The notes beneath the pieces are model-generated. The model did no database searches and was not told where the DNA came from. It saw only the letters and a program-made list of their open reading frames with translations. A program made the translations under genes and the position numbers. A stretch of 11,878 nt of DNA from Microcaldota archaeon (GTDB lineage Archaea; Micrarchaeota; Micrarchaeia; Micrarchaeales; CABMGC01): positions 1 to 11,878 of the forward strand of contig JASHUB010000032.1 of the NCBI GenBank assembly GCA_030040265.1. Reading direction: 5' to 3'. Positions 5,729 to 11,862 of the stretch are shown here, piece by piece; positions within the stretch are counted from its first letter, which is position 1; each line of letters opens with the position of its first letter.

Positions 5729-6364
5729 ATGCTGGAACTACTCACATCGCAGCTCGCGGTGCAGGCTACGACCATAATCATCCTGCTGCTTTCGGTGGGA
5801 CTTGCCGTCGTGATAACCAGGAAGTGCATTGCGAAGCCGAGCAGGCCCCTGATGCTCTGGTCCATCGGACTGTGGCTCTTCGTGCTAGGCGTGCTTATAG
5901 AGGTGGTGTTCGCTTACAACGCATATTCGGAATTCCTGATAGCGTCATACCTTTTTGTCGTCGCGCTCCTTGTCGAATTCCTGGCGATGGGATCGATGCA
6001 ACTTGTTGACTCGCACCGGCTGAGGCTCGCCTATTATGCGTACAATGCTGTGTTCACCCTGCTGCTCCTGTACTCGCTTGTGGCGAGCCACATAGGTTAC
6101 ATACTGACCGAGTATGTGGTGTTTGGGAACCTGCCATACTGGGTCGCGATCTGGTCAGCGTTCATAACGTTCCCGGCTGCATTGGTTCTTGTCATTGTCG
6201 CGGCGAAGAGCTACATAAAAAAGAGGAGCAACAAGCTGCTCTCCATAATAGTCGGGGTCATAGTGGTCAGCGTGGCCGGCACGCTTTACCTCGTCCAATA
6301 TCCCGCGTTCCTTTACCTGTCCGAGTTTGTCGGCATACTCTGCCTCTGGTATGGGTTTATATAG
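5729..6364 (+). CDS. Seven-TM membrane protein next to cytochrome bd genes
   Basis: A 211-aa protein that is nearly all membrane. Hydrophobic segments lie at about 11-30, 41-63, 68-92, 100-121, 134-158, 169-188 and 191-209, with short basic loops (TRKCIAKPSR 30-39, KSYIKKRSNK 160-169) marking the cytoplasmic side. The seventh segment runs to the last residue. No recognised motif, heme-ligand pair or transporter signature stands out. The leader is very short: a TATA-like element at 5694-5701 predicts a start near 5723, and there is no ribosome binding site before the ATG, so it may be translated almost leaderless. cydA begins 36 nt after its stop but has its own TATA box. An accessory role in respiration is possible only by neighbourhood. 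Confidence 0.82.
   Translation: MLELLTSQLAVQATTIIILLLSVGLAVVITRKCIAKPSRPLMLWSIGLWLFVLGVLIEVVFAYNAYSEFLIASYLFVVALLVEFLAMGSMQLVDSHRLRLAYYAYNAVFTLLLLYSLVASHIGYILTEYVVFGNLPYWVAIWSAFITFPAALVLVIVAAKSYIKKRSNKLLSIIVGVIVVSVAGTLYLVQYPAFLYLSEFVGILCLWYGFI
6356..6363 (+). promoter_or_regulatory. TATA box of cydAB overlapping the 7-TM stop codon
   Basis: TTTATATA, whose last bases form part of the TAG stop (6362-6364) of the upstream gene. The predicted start near 6386 gives a leader of about 15 nt before the cydA ATG at 6401 and excludes the TTG at 6383 as start. Confidence 0.6.
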
Positions 6365-6400
6365 AAACGAAGGCATTCTTGCTTGAATCAGTGCTTGATC

Positions 6401-7732
6401 ATGTTTGGCCCGATATTCTTTGATAGGTTCGCTATGGCCTTCTCCCTAGCGATACACATCATCCTTGCAGTCATAGGCGTCGTGCTGCCGGTGCTCATAC
6501 TGTGCGCAGACTATCTCGGTGCAAAATACGAAGACAAGGCCTACGCGGTGATGGCAAGAAGACTGTCCACCGCGCTGCTGGTGTTCTTCGCGGTCGGTAC
6601 TGCGTCAGGGTTCCTTGTCGCAGCCAACTTGTTCTTCCTTTGGCCGACGTTCATGACGCTGGTCGGGAAGGTCGCAATACTGCCTGTCTACGTGGAGGTG
6701 TTTGCGTTCTTCATGGAGTCGATCTTCCTTGCCATATACTTCTATTCGCACAGCGTGTTCGAGCACAAGTACGTGCCGGTGCTCGTTATGGGCGTTGTCG
6801 CGTTGGGGGCCGCGGCCTCTGCTGCGCTGATAACGGTGCTGAACGCCTTCATGAACACCCCTGCAGGATTCAATATATCAGCATACCTCGCGAACGGCAC
6901 GGTCACTGGAGTGAACCCGCTGGCGGTGTTCTTTTCCCCGTCAGCAGGGATAGAGGTGATGCACGTTGTTTCCACTTCTTACTTTGCAGGCGCGGCGCTG
7001 TTCCTTGCATATTTCGCTTACAGGTTCCTGAACGCGGGCACCGATGATGAGCGGGAATACTACAGGAAGGCGCTGAGGCTTACGTTCTACATAGCGCTCA
7101 TCGCTACGGTGTTTGCGATCATGACCGGGATATGGTCAATCGAGGGACTCTACAGCTTCCAGCCGGAGAAGTACGCGGCAATCGAGCTGGACCTCAACGC
7201 GATGAGCCATGCACCTGAGATAATCGGCGGCATCTACGTTAACGGAACGGTGCAGTACGGGCTTGCGATACCTGACCTGCAAAGCATACTGGCTACGGGG
7301 AGCGCGAATGGGACAGTGCCGGGGCTGAACCAGTATCCGCAGAGCACGTGGCCGCCGCTGATAGTACACGACATGTTCGACCTGATGTTCTTCCTGGGAA
7401 TAGGAATCGGAGGCTTCCTCTTCATAATCTTCGTGCTTGATCTACTTAAGAAGAAGGTGTTCACCAACGGACTGGTGCTCAAGCTCTTCATACTCCTTGG
7501 AGCAGCCGGGCTGGTGCTGCTGGAAAACGGATGGATGGTGGACGAGTTCGGCAGGCAGCCGTGGATAATCTACAACGTGATGACCGTGCAGCAGGCGGCA
7601 AACATGTCGCCGTCCATAATACCGATCGCTATCCTCATCGTGGTCATCTATATCATCATACTCCCGCTGACCTTCATCGTCCTGAAGAGGGTGCTGTCCA
7701 GGAAGCTGCTACGCAATGAGTTGAAAGAATGA
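6401..7732 (+). CDS. cydA: Cytochrome bd quinol oxidase subunit I
   Basis: The heme-bearing subunit of the terminal oxidase that takes electrons from quinol to reduce O2 to water in the cytoplasmic membrane. The product is 443 aa with about nine TM segments. From the ATG at 6401 the N-terminal heme ligand is H19 (FSLAIHII), as in E. coli. E99 and E106 (VYVEVFAFFMES) match the conserved acidic pair, H188 (VMHVVSTSYFAGA) matches the heme b558 ligand, a Met near 325-329 could be the second b558 ligand, and GRQPW is at 384-388. The Q-loop is short, with QPEKYAAIE (254-262) for the family's QP.K.AA.E motif. An in-frame TTG at 6383 is less likely, since a TATA box at 6356-6363 puts the transcript start near 6386. 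It overlaps cydB by 4 nt. Confidence 0.96.
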   Translation: MFGPIFFDRFAMAFSLAIHIILAVIGVVLPVLILCADYLGAKYEDKAYAVMARRLSTALLVFFAVGTASGFLVAANLFFLWPTFMTLVGKVAILPVYVEVFAFFMESIFLAIYFYSHSVFEHKYVPVLVMGVVALGAAASAALITVLNAFMNTPAGFNISAYLANGTVTGVNPLAVFFSPSAGIEVMHVVSTSYFAGAALFLAYFAYRFLNAGTDDEREYYRKALRLTFYIALIATVFAIMTGIWSIEGLYSFQPEKYAAIELDLNAMSHAPEIIGGIYVNGTVQYGLAIPDLQSILATGSANGTVPGLNQYPQSTWPPLIVHDMFDLMFFLGIGIGGFLFIIFVLDLLKKKVFTNGLVLKLFILLGAAGLVLLENGWMVDEFGRQPWIIYNVMTVQQAANMSPSIIPIAILIVVIYIIILPLTFIVLKRVLSRKLLRNELKE

Positions 7733-8703
7733 ACGCACTGGTAACCATGAACTACGTCATATTCGCGATAGTAGTGTCGCTCTTCATACTCGAGCTTGGC
7801 GTGGCGCTTGTGTCATTCATAGACTACTCGAAGTACAAGAACAGGATAATGACCTACATCGCGCCGGTCTGGGAGATAACCGGGACGTTCTCGGTCTTCT
7901 ACTTGGTGAATCTCGCCGCAACGTTCCCCGGAGCACTTCCAGTGATAGACACGCTGTATGTCGGACCGGTCCTGCTAGCTGCGCTGGCGCTCATAACCAG
8001 GGATGCTTTCCTGGGTTTCTCAGAGCTCACTGGCGAGAACTGGGAGACGAAGTGGTTCTTCAGGATCTACGGCGTGCTGACTGTTGTTACGATGTTCCTG
8101 TTGTTCTCCGTGCTGAGTTCCTCTCTGAGCGGCGCAGCCGTTAACCTTGCAAGCCTTGCGATGTCGCCAGTGCAGCTCGCCCTGAACCCGTTCAACATAA
8201 TGCTGTTCGTCTCAGTGCTCCTGCTCGCACTTTCGTGTTCGGTCGTGGTGTTAGGAATCAAACCGTGGGGCTCGTGGCTCGACACCGCAGCCATGTGCGG
8301 CCTCATGGCCTTGTCCGTATTGGTGCTGTTCACCGGCCTGTGGCTGTACGTGCCATACGTGATTGCGGACCTCGCCTCTGCATGGTACCTGGCCGTTCCG
8401 GTGATTGTTCTGTTCCTGATAATGCTGTTCGTTTATGTCAAAGACGGGAAGTATCCGCAGGTCACGGCCCTGGCGTTCCTGATCTATGGCATTTTTGCGT
8501 TCGAACTCATTGAATACCCGTCGCTCTTTGGGCAGGCGGTGAATGTCATGAACTACATTACGGTGCCTCCAATCTCGACTTACGTGCTGGTCGTTTCAGC
8601 ACTCGGTTGCGTGTTCCTTGCGGCTGCGCTGGGTTTCTTCGCATACGTAAGATACAGGGACGAGCACCCAAGGCCGACGAGGATGAGGAAGCCGCTTTCC
8701 TAG
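7729..8703 (+). CDS. cydB: Cytochrome bd oxidase subunit II (divergent)
   Basis: The structural partner of CydA in the membrane. The product is 324 aa with about eight or nine TM segments, shorter than E. coli CydB (379 aa). The start overlaps the cydA stop as ATGA, which indicates translational coupling and fixes the identity. The family's IGP.WDGNEVWL region near the second helix is seen as IAPVWEITGTFSVFYL (44-59): the Trp (W48) is kept, Glu replaces Asp, and the remaining polar residues are lost. The conserved R-x-x-x-F-x-F-R-like motif appears as RDAFLGFSE (91-99). The C-terminus is basic and cytoplasmic (RYRDEHPRPTRMRKPLS). Its TAG stop shares a CTAG palindrome with the converging ZIP gene. 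Identification rests partly on context because the sequence is divergent. Confidence 0.9.
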   Translation: MNALVTMNYVIFAIVVSLFILELGVALVSFIDYSKYKNRIMTYIAPVWEITGTFSVFYLVNLAATFPGALPVIDTLYVGPVLLAALALITRDAFLGFSELTGENWETKWFFRIYGVLTVVTMFLLFSVLSSSLSGAAVNLASLAMSPVQLALNPFNIMLFVSVLLLALSCSVVVLGIKPWGSWLDTAAMCGLMALSVLVLFTGLWLYVPYVIADLASAWYLAVPVIVLFLIMLFVYVKDGKYPQVTALAFLIYGIFAFELIEYPSLFGQAVNVMNYITVPPISTYVLVVSALGCVFLAAALGFFAYVRYRDEHPRPTRMRKPLS

Positions 8704-9455
8704 ACCAGGTTCACGAGGAACCCTATCAGGAACCCGAGGAATATGCCTATGTACACGAGCTTCTGCTTTATCGGGTCTATGTCCTTGAGCTGGTGCTTTA
8801 TCATAGGCAGTATCACGTACAGGATGGCCCCTATCGCAAGGCCGTCGAAGAAGACGTTGAACAGGGTTGAGCTGTAGAAGAACCCTGCCACGCCTCCTAT
8901 GACGGTAGGAAGTCCTCCTATCAGGAAGAGCAGGGCCATGAGCCAGAGCTTCTTGTCATCGTGGCTCAGGAACGGTGCCGCGATGGGGAACCCTTCGGTT
9001 ATGTTCTGCAGCACGAACCCTACAAGGACCACTAGCGCGATTCCTGAGAACAGGCCGATAGATGCGGAAAGCGAGCCGAACACCAGTCCCTCGGTGAGGT
9101 TCTGGAGGCCCATGCCTATTGCGATCATCAGCGACATCATCGCTGGAGTCAGGCCCTTCTTCGACCTGTTCTCGAACAGGTAGAGCATGAAGAAGCCTAT
9201 CACCAACGCTATGGCGAATGCTATTCCGAGGCTCGGGTTGGCGAAGTAGCCGCCCGGCGAGCTGCTGTTGTACAGGCTTGGCGCTGCATCAGAGAACACG
9301 TCGCCGATGAGGAAAATCAGTATCCCTATCGCAACGGCGTTGAGCAGCCGCGTGGTCCGTTCTGTGGTCTTCTTCCTTAGCACTAGGGGCAATGAGATGT
9401 ATATCGAGAAGCCCATTATCACAGAAAAGAGCACAGTGCCCAGAAGATTTCCCAT
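8700..9455 (-). CDS. ZIP family metal transporter with altered metal-site residues
   Basis: A 251-aa protein with eight predicted TM segments, of the GufA/ZupT-like branch of the ZIP (zinc/iron permease) family, which moves divalent metals into the cytoplasm. The two diagnostic helices are visible: IGMGLQNLTEGLVFGS (113-128) and VGFVLQNITEGFPIAA (145-160). In most ZIPs the first carries His-Asn-x-x-(Glu/Asp)-Gly; here it is Gln-Asn (Q118, N119), and the second is also Gln-Asn (Q150, N151). The glutamates (E122, E154) are kept. GDVFSDAAPSL (51-61) corresponds to the acidic TM2 segment. The C-terminal helix LYVILPMIKH lacks the acidic residues common there. The start has GTGA close upstream, and a perfect inverted repeat covers its TATA region. 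The substrate cannot be told. Confidence 0.88.
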   Translation of the reverse strand: MGNLLGTVLFSVIMGFSIYISLPLVLRKKTTERTTRLLNAVAIGILIFLIGDVFSDAAPSLYNSSSPGGYFANPSLGIAFAIALVIGFFMLYLFENRSKKGLTPAMMSLMIAIGMGLQNLTEGLVFGSLSASIGLFSGIALVVLVGFVLQNITEGFPIAAPFLSHDDKKLWLMALLFLIGGLPTVIGGVAGFFYSSTLFNVFFDGLAIGAILYVILPMIKHQLKDIDPIKQKLVYIGIFLGFLIGFLVNLV

Positions 9456-9480
9456 AAATTCACAATAAGCCAGCTACGTT

Positions 9481-9497
9481 TTATAACCCAGTTATAA
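9481..9497 (-). promoter_or_regulatory. Perfect inverted repeat over the ZIP gene promoter
   Basis: TTATAACCCAGTTATAA: 7-bp arms with a 3-bp centre. Both arms are TATA-like, and minus-strand transcription from either would start about 2-15 nt before the ZIP ATG at 9455. The position and symmetry suit a dimeric repressor, possibly metal-responsive, but the symmetry may also be a chance result of two TATA boxes. Confidence 0.45.
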
Positions 9498-9517
9498 GAA
9501 CTGAGAAGCTATAAAGG

Positions 9518-9991
9518 TTACGCATCCAGGAAGCGTCTAGGTTTGCCGGACTTGAGCGCCGACCTGAGCCTCACGAGCATCTTGCCCATGACGTCACGTC
9601 CCTTAATACCCCAGAACATGTCATCTGGCGAGTCCTCGTGCATCTCGGCGTTGCCTGTTGCAAGAAGCCTCATGCGCAGTCGTTGGTTCTGTGTGAACTT
9701 TGCGAACAGGGCCTTGCGCATGACTGCAAGCCGTTTCAGGTTCCAATCTTTGGCAATTTGGTCGCGTTTCAGGGACTCCCCTCTCCTCTTCGCCTCGGCG
9801 CCGTTCCTTGCGGATGCTATCCATTTCCTCAGCTCTGCAGTTTTGGCCTTTCTGCTTTGGTAGTAGGCTTCGACCGATCCGTAGCTCCTGCCCGAGATCC
9901 GTATCCTGGAGGGATAAAGATTGGAGAACTCTATGTTCTCACCTTTTTCGTAGTAGAAGAGTACCGGAGATAGCTTCGCCATGTCACTCAT
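9518..9991 (-). CDS. NADAR / YbiA-like domain protein (DUF1768-type)
   Basis: A 157-aa single-domain protein. Blocks in order match the NADAR family: EFSNLYPSRI (21-30), SVEAYYQSRKA (39-49), AEAKRRG (65-71), KDWNLKRLAVMRKALFAKF (81-99) followed by TQN, LLATGNAEMHEDSPDDMFWG (109-128) and GKMLVRLRSAL (136-146). YbiA-like members act on N-glycosidic bonds of riboflavin-pathway intermediates, and others remove ADP-ribose from nucleic acid or serve as antitoxins to DarT-type toxins. Which applies here is not known. The likely active-site Glu (E41) and the FWG motif are kept, so catalysis is plausible. The first ATG overlaps the VOC gene stop by 8 nt; a second ATG at 9980-9982 follows that stop by 1 nt. 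Either way the two genes form one transcript. No DarT-like toxin is visible. Confidence 0.85.
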   Translation of the reverse strand: MSDMAKLSPVLFYYEKGENIEFSNLYPSRIRISGRSYGSVEAYYQSRKAKTAELRKWIASARNGAEAKRRGESLKRDQIAKDWNLKRLAVMRKALFAKFTQNQRLRMRLLATGNAEMHEDSPDDMFWGIKGRDVMGKMLVRLRSALKSGKPRRFLDA

Positions 9992-10337
9992 AGAGGTAGA
10001 ACTCGTTCCTGTCCGGGTCCTTGAATGAGGCGTACTTGCCCCAGCCCTGGTCTATGGGCTTCTGCGAGAACTTCACTCCCTTGGCGCTTAGCTGTGCGTA
10101 CGTCTTGTCGAGGTCGTCGACCACCATCGCGACGCCGCTGTTGCCCGGCTCGAGCTTTGTCCCGTACTTCCGGTTGGCCTGGCATAGGTGGAGGTAGAAC
10201 TTGGAGCCTTTCGGGCCAACGGTCACCCAGTGCCCTTTGTTCTCGTAGACTTTGAAGCCGAGCTTCTCTGTGTACCACTTTGTCGCCTTTTTCCCATCGG
10301 AGACCATCACGGCCAGACTGTAAAGAGACTTTATCAT
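9984..10337 (-). CDS. VOC (glyoxalase/bleomycin-resistance fold) protein
   Basis: A 117-aa single VOC module with two beta-alpha-beta-beta-beta halves: SLYSLAVMVSD then KKATKWYTEKLGFKVYE (first half), and GVAMVVDDLDKTYAQLSAKG then YASFKDPDRNEFYLYE (second half). The DPDRNEFYLYE ending with E112 is the usual C-terminal metal-ligand position. The first strand, where glyoxalase I and dioxygenases carry a metal-binding His, reads SLYSLAV with no His, and the matching position in the second half (GVAMVV) also has none. Metal-dependent catalysis is therefore doubtful; ligand binding or isomerase-type activity is possible. The VOC family covers many reactions, so none is assigned. It has its own TATA box (10365-10372) and is the first gene of an operon with the NADAR protein. 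Confidence 0.87.
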   Translation of the reverse strand: MIKSLYSLAVMVSDGKKATKWYTEKLGFKVYENKGHWVTVGPKGSKFYLHLCQANRKYGTKLEPGNSGVAMVVDDLDKTYAQLSAKGVKFSQKPIDQGWGKYASFKDPDRNEFYLYE

Positions 10338-10364
10338 CGAACCACATTATGGTTTGGACATTCG

Positions 10365-10372
10365 TTAATAAA
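10365..10372 (-). promoter_or_regulatory. TATA box of the VOC-NADAR operon
   Basis: TTTATTAA on the minus strand, within CCATTTATTAACG. The predicted transcript start near 10343 is about six bases before the VOC ATG. No comparable element lies before the NADAR gene. Confidence 0.55.
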
Positions 10373-10408
10373 TGGGATACCTTACTGGGTGAAGACTTAA
10401 AGTGTCCA

Positions 10409-11167
10409 TCAGGCTTTGCTGCTGTGTGCCGCTCTCTTCCTCTTGGCCTTTGTCGCTGCGCGAGCTCTCCTCTCTCTCCTCTTTTCAGCCTGTACGTATC
10501 TCGTGTATTCCATAATGGCGGCGCTTGTTGCATATTCAGGTTTGTGGCATGCACAATAGCATTTTTCACTCACCACATGCTCATATGGATCTGAAACCGC
10601 GCGGAGGTCTGGGGATCCGCCTCCCGTGTAAACACTCATGTAATGTGTGCGATGTCCGGTGACAATCCTGGCATTGTAGCCTCTGCTACCCCAACACCGG
10701 TCGCAGTCTTTTCCGTAATTATGGTCGTGTGCCCATTTCATGTCTTCTATCCTTTGTTCGTATGGAGTTTTCTTAGGCGGCGTGTAGGGGGAATATGGTC
10801 GTGTTTGTTGTAGCTTGTCTTCGGCTTCAGGTTTTGACTTCTCTGTAACTTGGAGGTGGTTCACATATGCTAGATACACGGCTGCCCACGGAGAAAAAGC
10901 TAACGCGATGTTAGAGCCTTGCGGATCCGGTTCTTTCAATACGATGTAGATTGCTGCTATGTTGATTGCAACAGCGATAGCTGTTGCCCCCGCCAAGGTC
11001 AAGGAACTGCCAAGGCTCCCGGAACGCGATCTTATCCCTCTCCTCAGGCCGGATAGCAGCGTTGTGCTGTGCCTGTCCCTCAGCGTGTCTATCAGCCCCG
11101 CTTTTGGGGCCGCAGGCTCTGCTTCCTTTGGCTCGCTGGCTACCTTGTTGTGTCTTGAAAACAGCAT
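10409..11167 (-). CDS. Uncharacterised two-TM protein with Cys/His-rich C-terminal domain
   Basis: Not recognised. The product is 252 aa. Residues 1-55 are basic and cytoplasmic, with a Pro/Ala/Glu-rich patch. Two hydrophobic segments (about 57-77 and 86-104) form a membrane hairpin, so both ends should face the cytoplasm. A Pro/Tyr-rich linker (123-137) leads to a domain with CDRC (C155, C158), several His (H147, H149, H172, H175, H197) and KCYCACH (C203, C205, C207, H208). The two Cys clusters could hold one or two zinc ions or a redox site. The last 30 residues are extremely basic (EKRRERRARAATKAKRKR) and could bind nucleic acid or phospholipid. It has its own TATA box (11197-11204) and a short leader. 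Composition is somewhat more AT-rich than the cyd region. Possible lineage-specific or acquired gene. Confidence 0.72.
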   Translation of the reverse strand: MLFSRHNKVASEPKEAEPAAPKAGLIDTLRDRHSTTLLSGLRRGIRSRSGSLGSSLTLAGATAIAVAINIAAIYIVLKEPDPQGSNIALAFSPWAAVYLAYVNHLQVTEKSKPEAEDKLQQTRPYSPYTPPKKTPYEQRIEDMKWAHDHNYGKDCDRCWGSRGYNARIVTGHRTHYMSVYTGGGSPDLRAVSDPYEHVVSEKCYCACHKPEYATSAAIMEYTRYVQAEKRRERRARAATKAKRKRAAHSSKA

Positions 11168-11196
11168 CTTTGCACAGTAGCTAACGCATTCGCGTG

Positions 11197-11204
11197 ATAT
11201 TTAA
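11197..11204 (-). promoter_or_regulatory. TATA box of the two-TM Cys-rich protein gene
   Basis: TTAAATAT on the minus strand, preceded by GCC. The predicted start near 11174 leaves a leader of about seven bases. The rest of the gap 11205-11293, between this box and the toxin stop, shows no gene or structured element that I can support. Confidence 0.55.
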
Positions 11205-11293
11205 GGCATGCTGCGCATTCGTCAAACGGCGTCTGACTGGGAAGGACGGGCATTATCTTATGAGCAGAAGACGCCTTGGCCTGGAGTTGGGAC

Positions 11294-11566
11294 TTAATCG
11301 GGAAATATCTTTTCGTGGTGATCATAGGCTACTATCCTCACAGTTTTGGCTTCTTCATTTATAGCATAAACCAATACAAAATGCTTGTCTACGTGGATTT
11401 CACGGTAGTTCTTCATGTCACTTCTTAGAGGTTTAAAGCGGCCTGGATTCTCCAATATTTGCGCTATCTTCTTTCGGATGATGAGCAACTGTTTTGGATT
11501 TTTTCTTGACAATTTAAAGAAAATCTTGTCTATGCTTTCGTTCTGTTCCAAAGTGTACGGTTGCAT
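11294..11566 (-). CDS. RelE/ParE-superfamily toxin
   Basis: A 90-aa protein of the RelE fold. A helical N-terminal half (ESIDKIFFKLSRKNPKQLLI, then IRKKIAQILENP) is followed by strands LRSDMKNYREIHVDKHFVLVYAI and TVRIVAYDHHEKIF. The layout of two helices followed by a beta sheet, with a basic/aromatic end (YDHHEKIF), is that of RelE-type mRNA interferases, which cleave mRNA in the ribosomal A site. Arg54, His58 and the C-terminal YDHH are candidate active-site residues. The start has GGTGG 7 nt upstream. The antitoxin gene ends 12 nt before it, the usual antitoxin-first order. The region is AT-rich (20 of 60 bases G+C at 11341-11400 against 36 of 60 at 7321-7380), consistent with lateral acquisition. 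It reads intact and could be functional. Confidence 0.85.
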   Translation of the reverse strand: MQPYTLEQNESIDKIFFKLSRKNPKQLLIIRKKIAQILENPGRFKPLRSDMKNYREIHVDKHFVLVYAINEEAKTVRIVAYDHHEKIFPD

Positions 11567-11578
11567 CCAGCCACCAAA

Positions 11579-11824
11579 TCACTTCTTTATCCCGTATCGC
11601 CTATCAAAATCTTCTATTGTACCTATCCTTATCTTGCGTTCTTTCTCTAATTTTTTGAGTCTTCTTAGGAATGAGGGCCTTACGCGATGCTCGGAAATCA
11701 GCTCTTCGTACTCCTCAGCGAGCACCTCTATAGCCTGTGACTTATCCTTAAGTCCAAACTGGGCTTTTATCATTGCTAGTAGTCTGTTTGTATCTTCATC
11801 TATGTTTATGAGCGCTTTAACCAT
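11579..11824 (-). CDS. DUF2683-like antitoxin
   Basis: An 81-aa protein of the type that pairs with RelE toxins in archaea. The N-terminus MVKALINIDEDTNRLLAMIK is a beta strand followed by a helix, then GLKDKSQAIEVLAEEYEELI gives the second helix: a ribbon-helix-helix-like layout for DNA binding. The C-terminal half (RPSFLRRLKKLEKERKIRIG, then TIEDFDRRYGIKK) should be the toxin-binding arm and matches the DUF2683 pattern (RIGT.EDF.KRYG). It probably represses its own promoter, where three ATTAA elements 11 bp apart and a palindrome lie between the TATA box and the ATG. The toxin gene follows after 12 nt. The family name is from recollection of the pattern; the antitoxin role is strongly backed by the neighbour. 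Confidence 0.85.
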   Translation of the reverse strand: MVKALINIDEDTNRLLAMIKAQFGLKDKSQAIEVLAEEYEELISEHRVRPSFLRRLKKLEKERKIRIGTIEDFDRRYGIKK

Positions 11825-11852
11825 ATTAACAACGTATTAATACGGCATTAAT
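11825..11852 (-). promoter_or_regulatory. Putative TA operator: three ATTAA elements at 11-bp spacing
   Basis: ATTAA occurs at 11825, 11836 and 11847, exactly 11 bp apart, so all three face the same side of the helix. The central copy sits in a perfect 12-bp palindrome CGTATTAATACG (11833-11844). The block lies between the antitoxin ATG and the TATA box and covers the expected transcription start, as expected for autorepression by a ribbon-helix-helix antitoxin. Confidence 0.55.
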
Positions 11853-11854
11853 AG

Positions 11855-11862
11855 ATATAAAT
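11855..11862 (-). promoter_or_regulatory. TATA box of the toxin-antitoxin operon
   Basis: ATTTATAT on the minus strand, with the purine-rich GGAAAGG (11864-11870) just upstream as BRE candidate. The predicted start near 11834 falls within the palindrome of the operator block. Confidence 0.6.

Noticed and set aside
9984..10337. Calling the VOC protein glyoxalase I (lactoylglutathione lyase)
   Set aside because: The expected metal-binding His near the N-terminus is absent and the family covers many reactions, so only the fold is named.
9988..10569. A 193-codon minus-strand open frame
   Set aside because: It overlaps the VOC gene in another frame and the end of the 252-aa gene. The VOC frame has a coherent fold and promoter, while this one is Arg/Gln-rich nonsense.
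11140..11325. A 61-codon minus-strand frame with a CAAC motif in the gap between toxin and Cys-rich membrane protein
   Set aside because: It overlaps both neighbours, runs through the TATA box of the 252-aa gene and has no convincing ribosome binding site. A real micro-protein is not excluded, but nothing supports it.
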